Source: Bacillota bacterium
Lineage (GTDB): Bacteria > Bacillota > Clostridia > Lachnospirales > Lachnospiraceae
Reading direction: 5' to 3'
Length of the DNA: 64,000 nt
Assembly (NCBI GenBank): GCA_023434365.1
Contig: JAEYSV010000030.1
Span: 101,889-165,888 of the forward strand
The notes under the pieces were generated by a model, which was given only the letters and a program-made list of their open reading frames with translations, was not told the DNA's origin and made no database searches. The position numbers were made by a program, and so were the translations under genes. Positions 7,859 to 17,877 of the stretch are shown here, piece after piece (the stretch's first letter is position 1; each line of letters begins with the position of its first letter).

Positions 7859-9097
7859 ATGTCTACGAATGTTTATGATATTTTATTAGAACGTGGATTT
7901 ATAGAGCAAACAACCCATGAAGAAGAAATCAAAGAATTACTTGGCAAAGAGAAAGTAACCTTTTATATCGGTTTTGATGCAACTGCAGATAGCTTAACTG
8001 CAGGACACTTTCTCACCGTTATGGCAATGATGCATATGCAACGTGCCGGACATAGACCAATTGCCCTACTGGGTGGTGGTACAACAATGATCGGTGATCC
8101 AACCGGCAAATCTGATATGCGTAGCATGATGACCAAAGAAACGATACAGCATAATGCTGACTGCTTTTATAAACAGTTATCAAAGTTCCTTGACTTTAAT
8201 GACAAAGACGGCGCGGTTCTTACGAACAATGCTGACTGGCTTTTAGATTTGAATTATGTTGAATTTTTACGTGAAATCGGTGTTCATTTTTCCGTGAATA
8301 AAATGCTTACCGCTGAATGCTACAAGGCACGTATGGAAAAAGGATTAACTTTCTTTGAATTCAACTATATGTTAATGCAATCCTATGACTTCTGGAAATT
8401 AAATAAAGACTACGGTTGTAACTTACAACTTGGTGGTAATGATCAATGGTCTAATATCTTAGGTGGGGTGGACCTGATTCGCCGTAAAGAAGGAAAACCA
8501 GCTTTTGGTTTAACCTTTAAACTGCTTACTACATCCGAAGGTATTAAGATGGGTAAAACAATGAAGGGTGCTGTTTGGCTCGATCCTAACAAAACTACCC
8601 CTTATGAGTTTTTCCAGTACTGGCGAAATATCGAAGATGTGAAAGTTGAAGAATGTTTAGGCCTACTTACCTTCTTGCCAATGGATGAAGTTCGTCGCTT
8701 AGGTGCACTTCAAGATGCCGAAATCAATCATGCCAAAGAAGTGCTTGCTTACGAAATTACAAAAATCGTTCACGGTGAAGAAGAAGCACAAAAAGCTTTA
8801 GAAGCTTCCAAAGCATTATTTGGTGGTAACTTAAGTACAGATGATATTCCTACTACCACTTATACAAAGGAACAATTTGAAGCCGGTATTGATTTGATCA
8901 CTCTATTGGTTGATGGCAAACAGGCTACTACCCGTTCTGATGCTAGAAGAACGATTCAACAAGGCGGCGTTATGGTAAATGAAGAAAAGGTAACAGAATT
9001 TGACCGTGTCTTTACACCAGCAGACTTCAACGAAGATGGCGCGCTGTTAATCAAAAAAGGGAAAAAATCATACCATTTATACAAGATAGAAGACTAA
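7859..9097 (+). CDS. tyrS: Tyrosyl-tRNA synthetase
   Basis: A class I aminoacyl-tRNA synthetase (412 residues) that charges tRNA-Tyr. Visible signatures are the HIGH-like segment TADSLTAGHFL at residues 42-52, the tyrosine pocket region NYMLMQSYDFWKL, GGNDQWSNI, the KMSKS-like loop GIKMGKTMKG, and a C-terminal S4-like RNA-binding domain (ARRTIQQGGVMVNEEKV). The ATG at 7859 is chosen over the longer open frame starting at 7640 because AAGGAGG precedes it by eight bases and TyrRS proteins begin here; the extra 73 codons lie in the palindromic repeat. It is followed by a co-directional Zn-ribbon gene. Confidence 0.97.
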   Translation: MSTNVYDILLERGFIEQTTHEEEIKELLGKEKVTFYIGFDATADSLTAGHFLTVMAMMHMQRAGHRPIALLGGGTTMIGDPTGKSDMRSMMTKETIQHNADCFYKQLSKFLDFNDKDGAVLTNNADWLLDLNYVEFLREIGVHFSVNKMLTAECYKARMEKGLTFFEFNYMLMQSYDFWKLNKDYGCNLQLGGNDQWSNILGGVDLIRRKEGKPAFGLTFKLLTTSEGIKMGKTMKGAVWLDPNKTTPYEFFQYWRNIEDVKVEECLGLLTFLPMDEVRRLGALQDAEINHAKEVLAYEITKIVHGEEEAQKALEASKALFGGNLSTDDIPTTTYTKEQFEAGIDLITLLVDGKQATTRSDARRTIQQGGVMVNEEKVTEFDRVFTPADFNEDGALLIKKGKKSYHLYKIED

Positions 9098-9126
9098 TTT
9101 AGTCATTTAGAAAGGTGGAGGGTATT

Positions 9127-9975
9127 ATGGCATGGTGTCCAAACTGTAAAACAGAGTATCGGGAAGGGATTACGACCTGCGCTGACTGTGGAGCGACACT
9201 CGTAGATGAAATTACCGAAGAAAACCAGGTTGTAATTGCATATCTAAGCAACGAAGATGATAAAGATCGGTTCCTGGAATTTTTAGAATACTCTGATGTT
9301 TTATCCGGTAGAGCAAGCTATGATGATTCAGAACAAGCATATCAGATTATGGTAAGTGAAGCAGATGAGGAAGCAGCTGTCAAATGTTTGGAAGGCTTTC
9401 GCACTGTTGAAGCAATTAAGGAATATGAAGCAAAGCGATTAGAAAAAACCACCCCTACTGTCTCTGACGAATCCTCAGAGGAAACGAAACCAGTAAGCAT
9501 GAGTGATTTTATCCCAAAAAAATCACTTACTTATGTTAAAACAAAAGATCGTTATCAAGATTATCACTCAACGTTCTATTTATTTTTTACTGTTGGGTTG
9601 ATCATGCTCATTGTTACTATACTGAGTATCCTTGAAATAATCACTATATTTAATTCCGTTATGCAATTTGTTGTATTAGGTCTAATATCTATCTCCTTTA
9701 TGTTCATTGGAATTAATTCTGAGCGTAAGGCAAGACAGATCAAAGCTATGGTAGATACTGAGCAAAATGTTACTGAGGAATTAATGAGCTGGCTTAACGA
9801 ACACATTACTAAAGACTCCCTGGCAGTTTTAAATCAGGAACATGTAAGTGAGGAAGCTCTAATATTGAAGAAACTCGAATTTATCAAAGAATCGGTATTA
9901 GCTGAGTTTGATATTGATGATGAAACATTCTTAGACCAACTGATTGAAGATTATTATTACCAAAACCTTGACTAA
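9127..9975 (+). CDS. Zn-ribbon / DUF2007-like membrane protein
   Basis: A 282-residue protein of unknown function. It starts MAWCPNCKTEYREGITTCAD, a zinc ribbon with two CxxC pairs (residues ~4-24). A region resembling the DUF2007 putative signal-transducing domain follows (VVIAYLSNEDDKDRFLEFLE, residues ~37-95), then two transmembrane helices near 145-195, and a cytoplasmic acidic tail. The ATG at 9127 follows AGGTGGAGGG; an in-frame start at 9115 overlaps that site. It lies 29 bases behind tyrS and is probably co-transcribed with it. Confidence 0.82.
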   Translation: MAWCPNCKTEYREGITTCADCGATLVDEITEENQVVIAYLSNEDDKDRFLEFLEYSDVLSGRASYDDSEQAYQIMVSEADEEAAVKCLEGFRTVEAIKEYEAKRLEKTTPTVSDESSEETKPVSMSDFIPKKSLTYVKTKDRYQDYHSTFYLFFTVGLIMLIVTILSILEIITIFNSVMQFVVLGLISISFMFIGINSERKARQIKAMVDTEQNVTEELMSWLNEHITKDSLAVLNQEHVSEEALILKKLEFIKESVLAEFDIDDETFLDQLIEDYYYQNLD

Positions 9976-9980
9976 TAAGC

Positions 9981-10015
9981 AATGCCACCCATAAAAACCG
10001 GGTGGCATTTTTCTT
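9981..10015 (+). terminator. Terminator of the tyrS unit
   Basis: TGCCACCC and GGGTGGCA form an eight-base-pair stem around a ten-base loop, followed by TTTTTCTTGTTTT. It lies seven bases after the plus-strand stop codon and separates that gene from the convergent SNF2 gene. Confidence 0.9.
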
Positions 10016-10021
10016 GTTTTA

Positions 10022-13000
10022 TTACATTTGAAACAGGTCTTCTATTTCCTCTCTCGTCAGCTTATTAATAAATACTTCTTTTGACTGAATCACTGCTTCC
10101 GAAAGCGCTTTCTTCTTTTGCTGTAGTTTATAGATCTTCTCTTCGATGGTTCCCTTCGTTAACAGCTTAATCACATGGACACTGTTCTTTTGCCCAATTC
10201 GATATACGCGGTCGGTAGCCTGTTCTTCCACTGCAGGGTTCCACCAAGGGTCATAATGGATGACCGTATCGGCGCCAGTCAGGTTAAGTCCAGTTCCTCC
10301 CGCTTTTAATGAAATCAAGAATACTTTGCGTTGCCCTTCATTAAACTCTTTTACATATCTCGCACGCTCTTCTACCGGTGTAGAACCCTCTAAATAATAG
10401 TATTCTACATCTTGCTTGCGAAGCTCTGTTGCAATAATTTGTAACATTGAAGTAAACTGGGAAAATATCAGGATTCGGTGACCATTTAATATGATATCCG
10501 GTAAAATATCCATCAGCAAATCTAGTTTACCACTGCCACCATCAAAATTGTCAACGAAAGTGGCTGGATGACAACAAATCTGACGTAACCTGGTTAACGC
10601 TGCCAGGATTTTAATACGATTATGCTCTGCTGCACCTTTTGATAAATCCATTGAAAGTTCACTACGGATGCTTTCCATATAGGAGAGATACACTTTTTTC
10701 TGTTCCTCTGTCATATCAGTAGTATACTTTGATTCAATTTTTTCCGGTAATTCCTCTAAAACATCACTTTTCATTCTTCGTAAAATAAATGGACTAATAT
10801 GCTTCGTCAGATCTTCGAGCGCTTTTCTATTCTGATCCCTAACAATAGGCTTTTCATATCGCTCGACAAACTGATTGTGACTATATAGATAATATGGCAT
10901 GACAAAATCAAAAATTGACCATAATTCCGACAAGGAATTTTCTATTGGGGTACCGGTTAAGGCAAACCGGTGTTTTGATTCCACCATTTTCACTGCTTTA
11001 GCACTAATAGAGTTGGCATTTTTAATAAACTGGGCTTCGTCAATAAACATAGTATGAATCGGTAGTTTTTGATAATGCTCAATGTCTCTTCGAATCAACG
11101 GATAAGAAGTTATAATAACATCAACGTCGTCATGCGCCTCAATGATTTCTTTTCGAATCTCCGGTGCTCCACTTACTACGCAGGTGCGCACATCAGGCGC
11201 AAAGTTCGCAAACTCATCCTGCCAGTTATATACAAGAGAAGTAGGGCAAATGATGAGATGTAATACTTTATTATCTCCTGATTTATTCGCTTCTTTTATT
11301 GTACTACTAATATACACTATCGTTTGCAGTGTTTTTCCAAGTCCCATATCATCTGCAAGAACTCCACCTAATCCGTTGGCAGACAATGTTTTCAACCATT
11401 TGAATCCAGTCACCTGATACGGTCTTAGTTCTACTGTGATTTCGTTTGGAATCTCATAATTAGTTTGCGCTGGGCTTAATATGCCGTCAATTAAGTTTTG
11501 AAAATCGTCTTCCTTTTTTACCTTAATATACTTATTCTCTTCTAACACGTTATTAATATAAAGTGCCGTATGTTTCGGAAGCAGAATACTATCTTCTTTA
11601 ATATTGTCTTCTTCCACTTTCAGATGTTCGAGTAGGTTTGATACCTCGTCAAACTCTTCCGTTGTTAATGGAATGAAATTACCATTTTTTAATCGATGAT
11701 ATTTCTTTTTAAGCTGTATCGAGTGAAATAGCTCTCTAAGTTCCTCTTTAGGGATATCCTCATAGTTTAACTCCACTTCAAGCATGTTTAACTCATTATC
11801 CACCCGGAGTTTGGTTGATAACTGCCCCGGACTTTTCATCGTTAGGTTTCTAAAATCGTCAGAATAGTACAGCTCACATAACTCCTGAAGCTTTCCCACG
11901 CCTTCTGTCAGAAAATAAAAGATATATTTCTCATCACGTAAAGCATAATAGTTACGTGATGGCACAAAATGCATATCCTCGAGTGCATACAGAATTTCCT
12001 TCTCTTTTTGTGGCTGTCTGACGATGATAATTCCATCCTTGGCTACATAATCCAATGGATTAATTGTATAATCACCATATTGGAATTTGACCGTTGCACG
12101 CACATTTTGTTTATGCTTATCCAAATAAATAACCGGCTTTAACTCGCTAACGATAAACTTATCTTTCAGCTGCTCGGTAATATCAAGTTCCATCGTATCA
12201 TAGATCTTAGGCAACACCACCTGTAAAAACTGATCTTTCGTCTCGCCCTTAAATACTAATGGCTTATTCTGTTTTCCAAAAAAGCTGTAAAATGGTACAT
12301 AATTTTTGATAAATTGTCGATCCGGTTCGTAAATCACGTTACCAACCAGCATTAACTGCCCTTTATCCGTTAACGGGAAAGTGTTCTGCGACTGTTTATC
12401 TTCTATGGTTATGATATCATCTGTCATATCAACACCCAGACAAATAGATGGGTTTTCTTTTCGATAAGACACCGGATCATATTCCTGACCGTAAAGCTCT
12501 AACGAAAAACTCATATCCTTCAGAATATGCAGTAGTTTGATAAGCATATTTTTTGTTATTACAACATAATTCTTTTGAAACAAACTGCTTGCTGCAGTAC
12601 TACTCAGCGCTTCATGCACTTCATAAATATCCAAGAAATAATCTAGTATATTTTGAGACTCCCTGGTAAACGTACTTTCTCCATGGATGAATTTGAACTC
12701 TTTTCCAAGTACAATCGTTTCTTTATGTTGATATTCAAACAGAAATTTTCTTATATTCTGAATCTTATACATCCGATTAGCACCAGCACGAAGCGACACA
12801 TATACCTTAGAGTCCTCTTCCCTTAATAATGCAGGGATTCGTATACTAACTCCAATTTCATAAAAATCACCATAGGTTATTGGATAATCTTGCTTTTCAA
12901 AATATTGCACAATCTTATAGGCTGCCATATCTTCTGAAGATTCTGGTCTTTTATCATTTTGACGATTTAAATAATCAGACAAAAAGAGTAAAAGCGCAAC

Positions 13001-13252
13001 TACATGCTTACATGCGCCAGGATACTTCGCATGACCAGCGCAGTTACAATGATGGTCGCTGATTCCCTTCTCTGATATATCAACACTTACGTTATAATCG
13101 TTACTTCCTTTTACAGTGGCATGAAACTGACCACCACTTTTAGTACGCCTTACATTACTAACCGTCTGGTTTTTATAATATCGCACGCCTCGTAAAAAAA
13201 CGGTTTCATCCGTTGCAATCTTCTTTATATCATCTCGAACTAAATTTATCAT
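10022..13252 (-). CDS. SWIM zinc finger plus SNF2-family ATPase/helicase
   Basis: A 1076-residue DNA translocase-type ATPase. The N-terminus holds a SWIM zinc finger (CNCAGHAKYPGACKH, residues ~69-83). The middle ~450 residues match the SNF2-associated region of bacterial SNF2 proteins. The C-terminal motor has Walker A (DDMGLGKTLQT), Walker B/DExx as DEAQFIKN, the ALTGTPIENS motif III and the helicase C lobe (GGTGLNLTGAD ... DPWWNP ... RVYRIGQ). Bacterial relatives are linked to nucleoprotein remodelling, but the target is not known. The ATG follows AAGGAAG. Single-gene unit; length is normal for the family. Confidence 0.93.
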   Translation of the reverse strand: MINLVRDDIKKIATDETVFLRGVRYYKNQTVSNVRRTKSGGQFHATVKGSNDYNVSVDISEKGISDHHCNCAGHAKYPGACKHVVALLLFLSDYLNRQNDKRPESSEDMAAYKIVQYFEKQDYPITYGDFYEIGVSIRIPALLREEDSKVYVSLRAGANRMYKIQNIRKFLFEYQHKETIVLGKEFKFIHGESTFTRESQNILDYFLDIYEVHEALSSTAASSLFQKNYVVITKNMLIKLLHILKDMSFSLELYGQEYDPVSYRKENPSICLGVDMTDDIITIEDKQSQNTFPLTDKGQLMLVGNVIYEPDRQFIKNYVPFYSFFGKQNKPLVFKGETKDQFLQVVLPKIYDTMELDITEQLKDKFIVSELKPVIYLDKHKQNVRATVKFQYGDYTINPLDYVAKDGIIIVRQPQKEKEILYALEDMHFVPSRNYYALRDEKYIFYFLTEGVGKLQELCELYYSDDFRNLTMKSPGQLSTKLRVDNELNMLEVELNYEDIPKEELRELFHSIQLKKKYHRLKNGNFIPLTTEEFDEVSNLLEHLKVEEDNIKEDSILLPKHTALYINNVLEENKYIKVKKEDDFQNLIDGILSPAQTNYEIPNEITVELRPYQVTGFKWLKTLSANGLGGVLADDMGLGKTLQTIVYISSTIKEANKSGDNKVLHLIICPTSLVYNWQDEFANFAPDVRTCVVSGAPEIRKEIIEAHDDVDVIITSYPLIRRDIEHYQKLPIHTMFIDEAQFIKNANSISAKAVKMVESKHRFALTGTPIENSLSELWSIFDFVMPYYLYSHNQFVERYEKPIVRDQNRKALEDLTKHISPFILRRMKSDVLEELPEKIESKYTTDMTEEQKKVYLSYMESIRSELSMDLSKGAAEHNRIKILAALTRLRQICCHPATFVDNFDGGSGKLDLLMDILPDIILNGHRILIFSQFTSMLQIIATELRKQDVEYYYLEGSTPVEERARYVKEFNEGQRKVFLISLKAGGTGLNLTGADTVIHYDPWWNPAVEEQATDRVYRIGQKNSVHVIKLLTKGTIEEKIYKLQQKKKALSEAVIQSKEVFINKLTREEIEDLFQM

Positions 13253-13401
13253 ACATATCTTCCTTTATATAAATTTCCAACTAAAACGAACAATTAACAT
13301 CTACAGATACTTACTTTTTATCATACCCTTTATCACATCCTACTATTATAACATATAAAAATGACTCTTAAAAGGTTTTTAAAGGTAAATTTCAATATCA
13401 T

Positions 13402-13436
13402 AAAAAAAGAGCGCCGCACAATTAAGTGCGAACAGC
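13402..13436 (-). terminator. Terminator after the second acetyltransferase gene
   Basis: On the minus strand CGCAC-TTAATT-GTGCG is followed by GGCGCTCTTTTTTTATG, a short stem with a clear U-run, starting 25 bases past the stop of the acetyltransferase gene. Confidence 0.7.
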
Positions 13437-13458
13437 CCTATTTGCATTCACTTCCTAG

Positions 13459-13971
13459 CTATAGATTATCGTTTAGACTTTTCTCAAAACAGTAAAATGG
13501 ATCAGGTTTAAAAGGAAAAAATACTTGGCCTGATTTTTGGTAATCCAAGTATTCATAAAGCTTTAACGCTTTTTGATTTTTACTATAAGTATCTAGTCGA
13601 ATACAGGTATAGCCACCATTCATTGCCATTTCTTCACAGAACGTAATCATTTGCTTTGCTATGCCTTTACTTTGAAACTTCGGATGCACACATAATCTAT
13701 GAATCACTAATACCTTTCTGCCATCAGTATGCCAGTTTACCTGGCTGTATTCAGGGGATTGTTCTTCATTGATTGCAACATATGCTATGCATTTACCATC
13801 ATCCTTTAAAACATAAGCATCCTCATTGTTTAGATCGCTTTCAATAATATCTGAATTGGGATATAACTCATCCCATTGGTATAAGCCCTGGCTTTGCATA
13901 TGTTTCACACATTTAGATATCAGACTTAAAATATCTGATAAATCAAGTTTTTGTCCCTTCATTATATCCAT
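13459..13971 (-). CDS. GNAT family N-acetyltransferase
   Basis: A 170-residue acetyltransferase. Motif A reads HPKFQSKGIAKQMITFCEE, preceded by VLVIHRLCV and followed by TYSKNQKALKLYEYLDYQ, the classical GNAT arrangement. Substrate unknown; the closest-looking relatives are small-molecule or ribosomal-protein acetyltransferases. The ATG at 13971 follows a GAGGA site; the TTG seven codons upstream has none. It lies 59 bases after the DHH gene and may be the last gene of the TIR-DHH unit. Confidence 0.86.
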   Translation of the reverse strand: MDIMKGQKLDLSDILSLISKCVKHMQSQGLYQWDELYPNSDIIESDLNNEDAYVLKDDGKCIAYVAINEEQSPEYSQVNWHTDGRKVLVIHRLCVHPKFQSKGIAKQMITFCEEMAMNGGYTCIRLDTYSKNQKALKLYEYLDYQKSGQVFFPFKPDPFYCFEKSLNDNL

Positions 13972-14030
13972 ACTGGTCCTCGTTATTAACAAGCTTTATA
14001 ACTTCTTTCTATCATTTTGTATACACTCTA

Positions 14031-15524
14031 TTAAAGTACCTCTTCATAAGTTAAATTCATAATCTCCGCGGGAATGATATAGCAATCGCTATGGTTTTCC
14101 GGGTACATTGCTAGATAGTCACCTTCATACCCTATCATATAATCGTTATCATTCCATTTTGAGAATACTTTCGTTGTTTTGGTTAATTTTTTGGCATATA
14201 AAACCTTATTTTCTATTGGAGTACACGAACGGGCATACTTACTTAAGTCATAAGTTTCACCCGTAATTAGATTTTTGCTGCTTGGTGTATAGTCGGTTCT
14301 TAAGATATAAGGTTCCCTTACTTCTACGTAACTCTGATCAAATCCCGCTTTGCTTACTGGGTAGATTTCTCCCTGAATTCCAATTATAATATAGGTTTCC
14401 TCACCAGTCATAACATTCACGTCACCCTCAAGGGTACGAATGGTAAGCTTAATCTGCTGCTTGGATAATTCATCCGTTTTTACATATCCAATCGGTATTT
14501 TCAGCTTTCGGTATGGTTTCATATCCGAGATTGACACAACCTCATTTTTACTATCAATGAGATCATAACTATTTACATACTCTTTCATACTACTTAACAA
14601 ATACTCATCTATATTACGGTCTAAGTAACGCCTCTTAAACTTACTTTTCTTTATCAGCCCACCGGCTTTCTTTTTATGCCCGCCTCCACCACCAAGATGG
14701 TTGGTAATATAGTTAGCAATGTCATTGGCATGTGCATCTCGTTTACAACTTCGAATGGATAGTTTATATCCAAAATCATTTTCCATATAAACAATACACA
14801 TATCAATATCGTCCACTTGTAAAATAAAATCACTTATTAGCCCCAGAATATTAGGGTCACAGGGATTAGAACGAACAATGGCGAATCGACTAGCCGGGTC
14901 ATAGTTATAGCGGATTAGTGCCATTCCAGCAATCTCTAATTCAGAAAGCGAAAAGTTACTATTAATCATTTTTTCAATTAGTGGCATATCTACTTCAAGA
15001 TCTTCCATCAAATCGCGATCCATCGGATGTTTTACTTCACTAAAACCATTGGTATCCATATAAAGCCCATAATACAAAGCGGTTGACAGTGCTTTGTGTT
15101 CTTCTAATAAAAAACCTTCCTCCTTAAGCATCGCATACACTAACGTAGAACAACTTCCATAATTGCTACGTATTTCCTGTAATACATACTTGATTTGATT
15201 CTGTTCATGGTGATCAATGACTGCTATCTGGTTAGCTGGGAATTTCTTCACATTACTTTCACCATATTGACAATCTACGGTAATTAGTAGTTCATGAACA
15301 GGTAATGACTCAACATACTCAATTGGTATATTTAGTTCCTTTATCATAATCAACAAGTTACTCTTTCTGATATGATAATCGCCTGAATAAATAAGTTTTA
15401 CATCTATTCCATTCCTTTGATAATATTCATAAAGACCAAATCCACTAGCTAAGGCATCTGCATCTGGATTATCATGACACTGTATCACAATACTCTTTCG
15501 TTCTAGCAAATCGCTCAATTTCAT
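14031..15524 (-). CDS. DHH/DHHA1 phosphoesterase with an extra C-terminal domain
   Basis: A 497-residue nanoRNase/c-di-AMP-phosphodiesterase-type protein. The N-terminal DHH domain shows CHDNPDADALAS (residues ~19-30) and VIDHHEQ (near 107-113), the metal-binding DHH motif. The DHHA1 motif is the glycine-rich NHLGGGGGHKKKAGG near 276-290. The last ~160 residues are an added domain ending in an NDYMIGYEGDYLAMYPE segment that resembles a PGDYG-type motif. Substrates of this family include short oligonucleotides, pAp and cyclic dinucleotides; which applies here is unknown. The ATG at 15524 follows AAGGATGG, 22 bases after the TIR gene stop, so the two are probably translated together. Confidence 0.88.
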   Translation of the reverse strand: MKLSDLLERKSIVIQCHDNPDADALASGFGLYEYYQRNGIDVKLIYSGDYHIRKSNLLIMIKELNIPIEYVESLPVHELLITVDCQYGESNVKKFPANQIAVIDHHEQNQIKYVLQEIRSNYGSCSTLVYAMLKEEGFLLEEHKALSTALYYGLYMDTNGFSEVKHPMDRDLMEDLEVDMPLIEKMINSNFSLSELEIAGMALIRYNYDPASRFAIVRSNPCDPNILGLISDFILQVDDIDMCIVYMENDFGYKLSIRSCKRDAHANDIANYITNHLGGGGGHKKKAGGLIKKSKFKRRYLDRNIDEYLLSSMKEYVNSYDLIDSKNEVVSISDMKPYRKLKIPIGYVKTDELSKQQIKLTIRTLEGDVNVMTGEETYIIIGIQGEIYPVSKAGFDQSYVEVREPYILRTDYTPSSKNLITGETYDLSKYARSCTPIENKVLYAKKLTKTTKVFSKWNDNDYMIGYEGDYLAMYPENHSDCYIIPAEIMNLTYEEVL

Positions 15525-15546
15525 AATGTTCCATCCTTTATAGCAC

Positions 15547-17139
15547 TTACTTTTCACCTATTACATAAGGATCGTTTTTATCTCCTGTACCTGCCAGACC
15601 ACTATCCTTTAGATTGATTCGTAGCGCTGGACGAATACCAAAAGAAGATATGGCTGCATTATATTTTATTAGTTCAATTCCTGGTTTTGAACCACAGCCA
15701 ATTGCCAGAACATTATATGATGATCCTCCATCTGGCGTTCTAAGTGCCCAAAAGTAATTCTCAGTTTCGGCATCTTGATACATTTTTATCCAGTGGGAAT
15801 CATCTGCTTCCCTGGCTGCCTGTGTTGGCACAGTATAGAGTGGTATATTTTGAACTGTCATATAATCAATTACTTCCTGAAGGGATAATAAAAATACTTT
15901 GTCCTTCGTATACTTCACTTTCGCACCCTCAAAATCAAATATATAACTCGCCTCACCTGATTCAATATTTAAAAGCTTGTCGCCTTTTAGCTTATCTCCC
16001 TGCTGCAATGCATTAACCGTTGTAACGGTTTCACTCGTTTGAATAGTTTTTCTTTCTTCCTTACTGAAACCATATAAAAAGCCAGGTTCATCTTCGTATC
16101 CATTGGCACTTTCATCAGTTGCATAGCTGATTGGTGCTTGGTCTTGATAAGTCACCTTGGCTTCACTGGAATTAAGCCATGCTCTGATATTAGAATATTC
16201 CCAGTCACTATTTCCCCGAAACGAGGTCATTTCCTCCATAGAGTATTTGTCTTTAATCTCTTTATGGTATTCTATCCCTTTACTATTAGTATTAAACACG
16301 CCACTTTCGCTAACGTCAAATGGTTTTACATCGAGAATTTTCTCAGAAAGTAACAAGACATCTCCACTGTTGTGATTGACCTCTAGTACAATCCAGATAA
16401 TTTTATCCTCCTGATTCGACACCCCATCTGGTAAATAACGGCCAAACTGAATCAAATCACCTACTTCCATACTGTGAAATGATTTTGTTGCTACTTTATT
16501 AACATCTATAACACTCGTGTCAATGTTCTCATTATTGGCTGGTGCATCAGCAACTAGGCCATCTAACGTACTTGCGATACTTCCCCGGTCCCACTCACTG
16601 CTCAAATAGTAAAAAATTAACAAACAAAGAATAACCGGTATACTAAAAAAGAACAAACTTCTCCACTTCCGATTAAACCCATCTAATCTATGTACTTTCT
16701 TTTTAGAATTTCTCTTAACATAAATCTCCTCGGTAGCAGCGCCCTCATCAAGCAAATAGTTGATACTCTGAAGCAGCTTTTCCTTCTGACTACTGATATT
16801 GCCTTTTACTTCGATCCACTGATCAGTAGACAAAAAATATGACATGGATTTGGTCAGTAAAAATTCCCCTTCTTTTACGACAATCATCGGTAACCTTAGT
16901 TCGGCTGCTTTTTCCACCTCTCGAATAACATGGATGGAATTGTTTGATTGTTTGGTTAGCAATAAAAGAAAGGCCTGACATTCTTCCAAGCCATTTGTTA
17001 TTTTTTCACTATTATCATTTCCCGTGTCACATTCACTAGGAGCGATATAACAGCTGATTTGATGGTCCTCTAACAATTGATAAAGATACTGTGCTTCTTC
17101 TACATTTTTCATCGAATAGGAAATGTACACTGATTTCAT
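15547..17139 (-). CDS. TIR domain, transmembrane helix, DUF6273 domain protein
   Basis: A 530-residue membrane protein. Residues 1-~125 form a TIR-like domain (YISYSMKNVEEAQYLYQLLE; then ECQAFLLLLTKQSNNSIHVI). Glu74 in REVEKA lies where NADase TIR domains keep their catalytic glutamate. One transmembrane helix spans about 170-190 (SLFFFSIPVILCLLIFYY). The outer ~330 residues match the pattern of DUF6273, a formylglycine-enzyme or C-type-lectin-like domain found in Firmicutes (WIVLEV ... WEYSNIRAWLNS ... GIRPALRINL). Thus a surface sensor seems joined to an inner TIR domain. The ATG follows CAGGAGG. It leads the pair with the DHH phosphoesterase. Confidence 0.82.
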   Translation of the reverse strand: MKSVYISYSMKNVEEAQYLYQLLEDHQISCYIAPSECDTGNDNSEKITNGLEECQAFLLLLTKQSNNSIHVIREVEKAAELRLPMIVVKEGEFLLTKSMSYFLSTDQWIEVKGNISSQKEKLLQSINYLLDEGAATEEIYVKRNSKKKVHRLDGFNRKWRSLFFFSIPVILCLLIFYYLSSEWDRGSIASTLDGLVADAPANNENIDTSVIDVNKVATKSFHSMEVGDLIQFGRYLPDGVSNQEDKIIWIVLEVNHNSGDVLLLSEKILDVKPFDVSESGVFNTNSKGIEYHKEIKDKYSMEEMTSFRGNSDWEYSNIRAWLNSSEAKVTYQDQAPISYATDESANGYEDEPGFLYGFSKEERKTIQTSETVTTVNALQQGDKLKGDKLLNIESGEASYIFDFEGAKVKYTKDKVFLLSLQEVIDYMTVQNIPLYTVPTQAAREADDSHWIKMYQDAETENYFWALRTPDGGSSYNVLAIGCGSKPGIELIKYNAAISSFGIRPALRINLKDSGLAGTGDKNDPYVIGEK

Positions 17140-17274
17140 AGAAATCCTCCTGCTTGCCTTTACCTATGATATGCTGAATTCCCTTAATATACATATTATC
17201 GCATATATTCACCTATAAAACAAGATAATTACCAAAAACAATAGAAATCATATCCAATTCGACATACCTCTTGT

Positions 17275-17877
17275 CTATAACAGAACCAGCTCTCCACCCA
17301 GCATCGTAATTTCTTCCCGTATGTGTGTTACAAAAATTACGGTTTTGGATTGCATTCTTTTTTTCATAAAATGGATGACCTGTTCCTTACTCTTTTCATC
17401 TAAACCTGTCAAAGGCTCGTCCATGATTAAAACCGTACTATCAGCAAAAAGGCAGCGTAAGACGGCAACTCTGCGTTTCATCCCACCGCTAAAGGTACGT
17501 ACTGGTTTTATTAATTCCTCTTTACTAATACCAATTTCAATAAAAGCCTCAATTATTTCCTCTATCTGTACTTGTGCAGGACAAACCATTTTTACATTAG
17601 CAATTGCATTAAAATCCTCACATAGACGGTCCTCTTGAAACAAGGCACTAATTCTTTCCTTCTCCAGACCGGTGATACTTCCCGAATCAGGTTGTTCCAG
17701 ATTAAGCAATAGTCTAAGTAACGTCGTTTTACCAATACCCGAACCTCCCATAATCCCTGTAATGGAGGGTTTTCTTATCGTCATTGATAGAGACTTTAGC
17801 ACTTGTTTCGTTCCATAAGCCTTATCTACCTGGTTAACTCGTATCTCGGATTGTGGTTTTTTTTGATCAAGAACCAT
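17275..17877 (-). CDS. ABC transporter ATP-binding protein (nitrate/sulfonate/NMT1 type)
   Basis: A 200-residue ATPase that powers the importer with the permease and binding protein upstream. Walker A is GGSGIGKTTLL (residues ~40-50), the signature is TFSGGMKRR, and Walker B is VLIMDEPLTGLD, with the switch histidine in FVTHIREE. It is short for the family (usually 240-260), lacking C-terminal residues but keeping all catalytic motifs. The ATG overlaps the permease stop by 11 bp and follows GGGAGGAAGTT, so expression is coupled. Confidence 0.92.
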   Translation of the reverse strand: MVLDQKKPQSEIRVNQVDKAYGTKQVLKSLSMTIRKPSITGIMGGSGIGKTTLLRLLLNLEQPDSGSITGLEKERISALFQEDRLCEDFNAIANVKMVCPAQVQIEEIIEAFIEIGISKEELIKPVRTFSGGMKRRVAVLRCLFADSTVLIMDEPLTGLDEKSKEQVIHFMKKRMQSKTVIFVTHIREEITMLGGELVLL

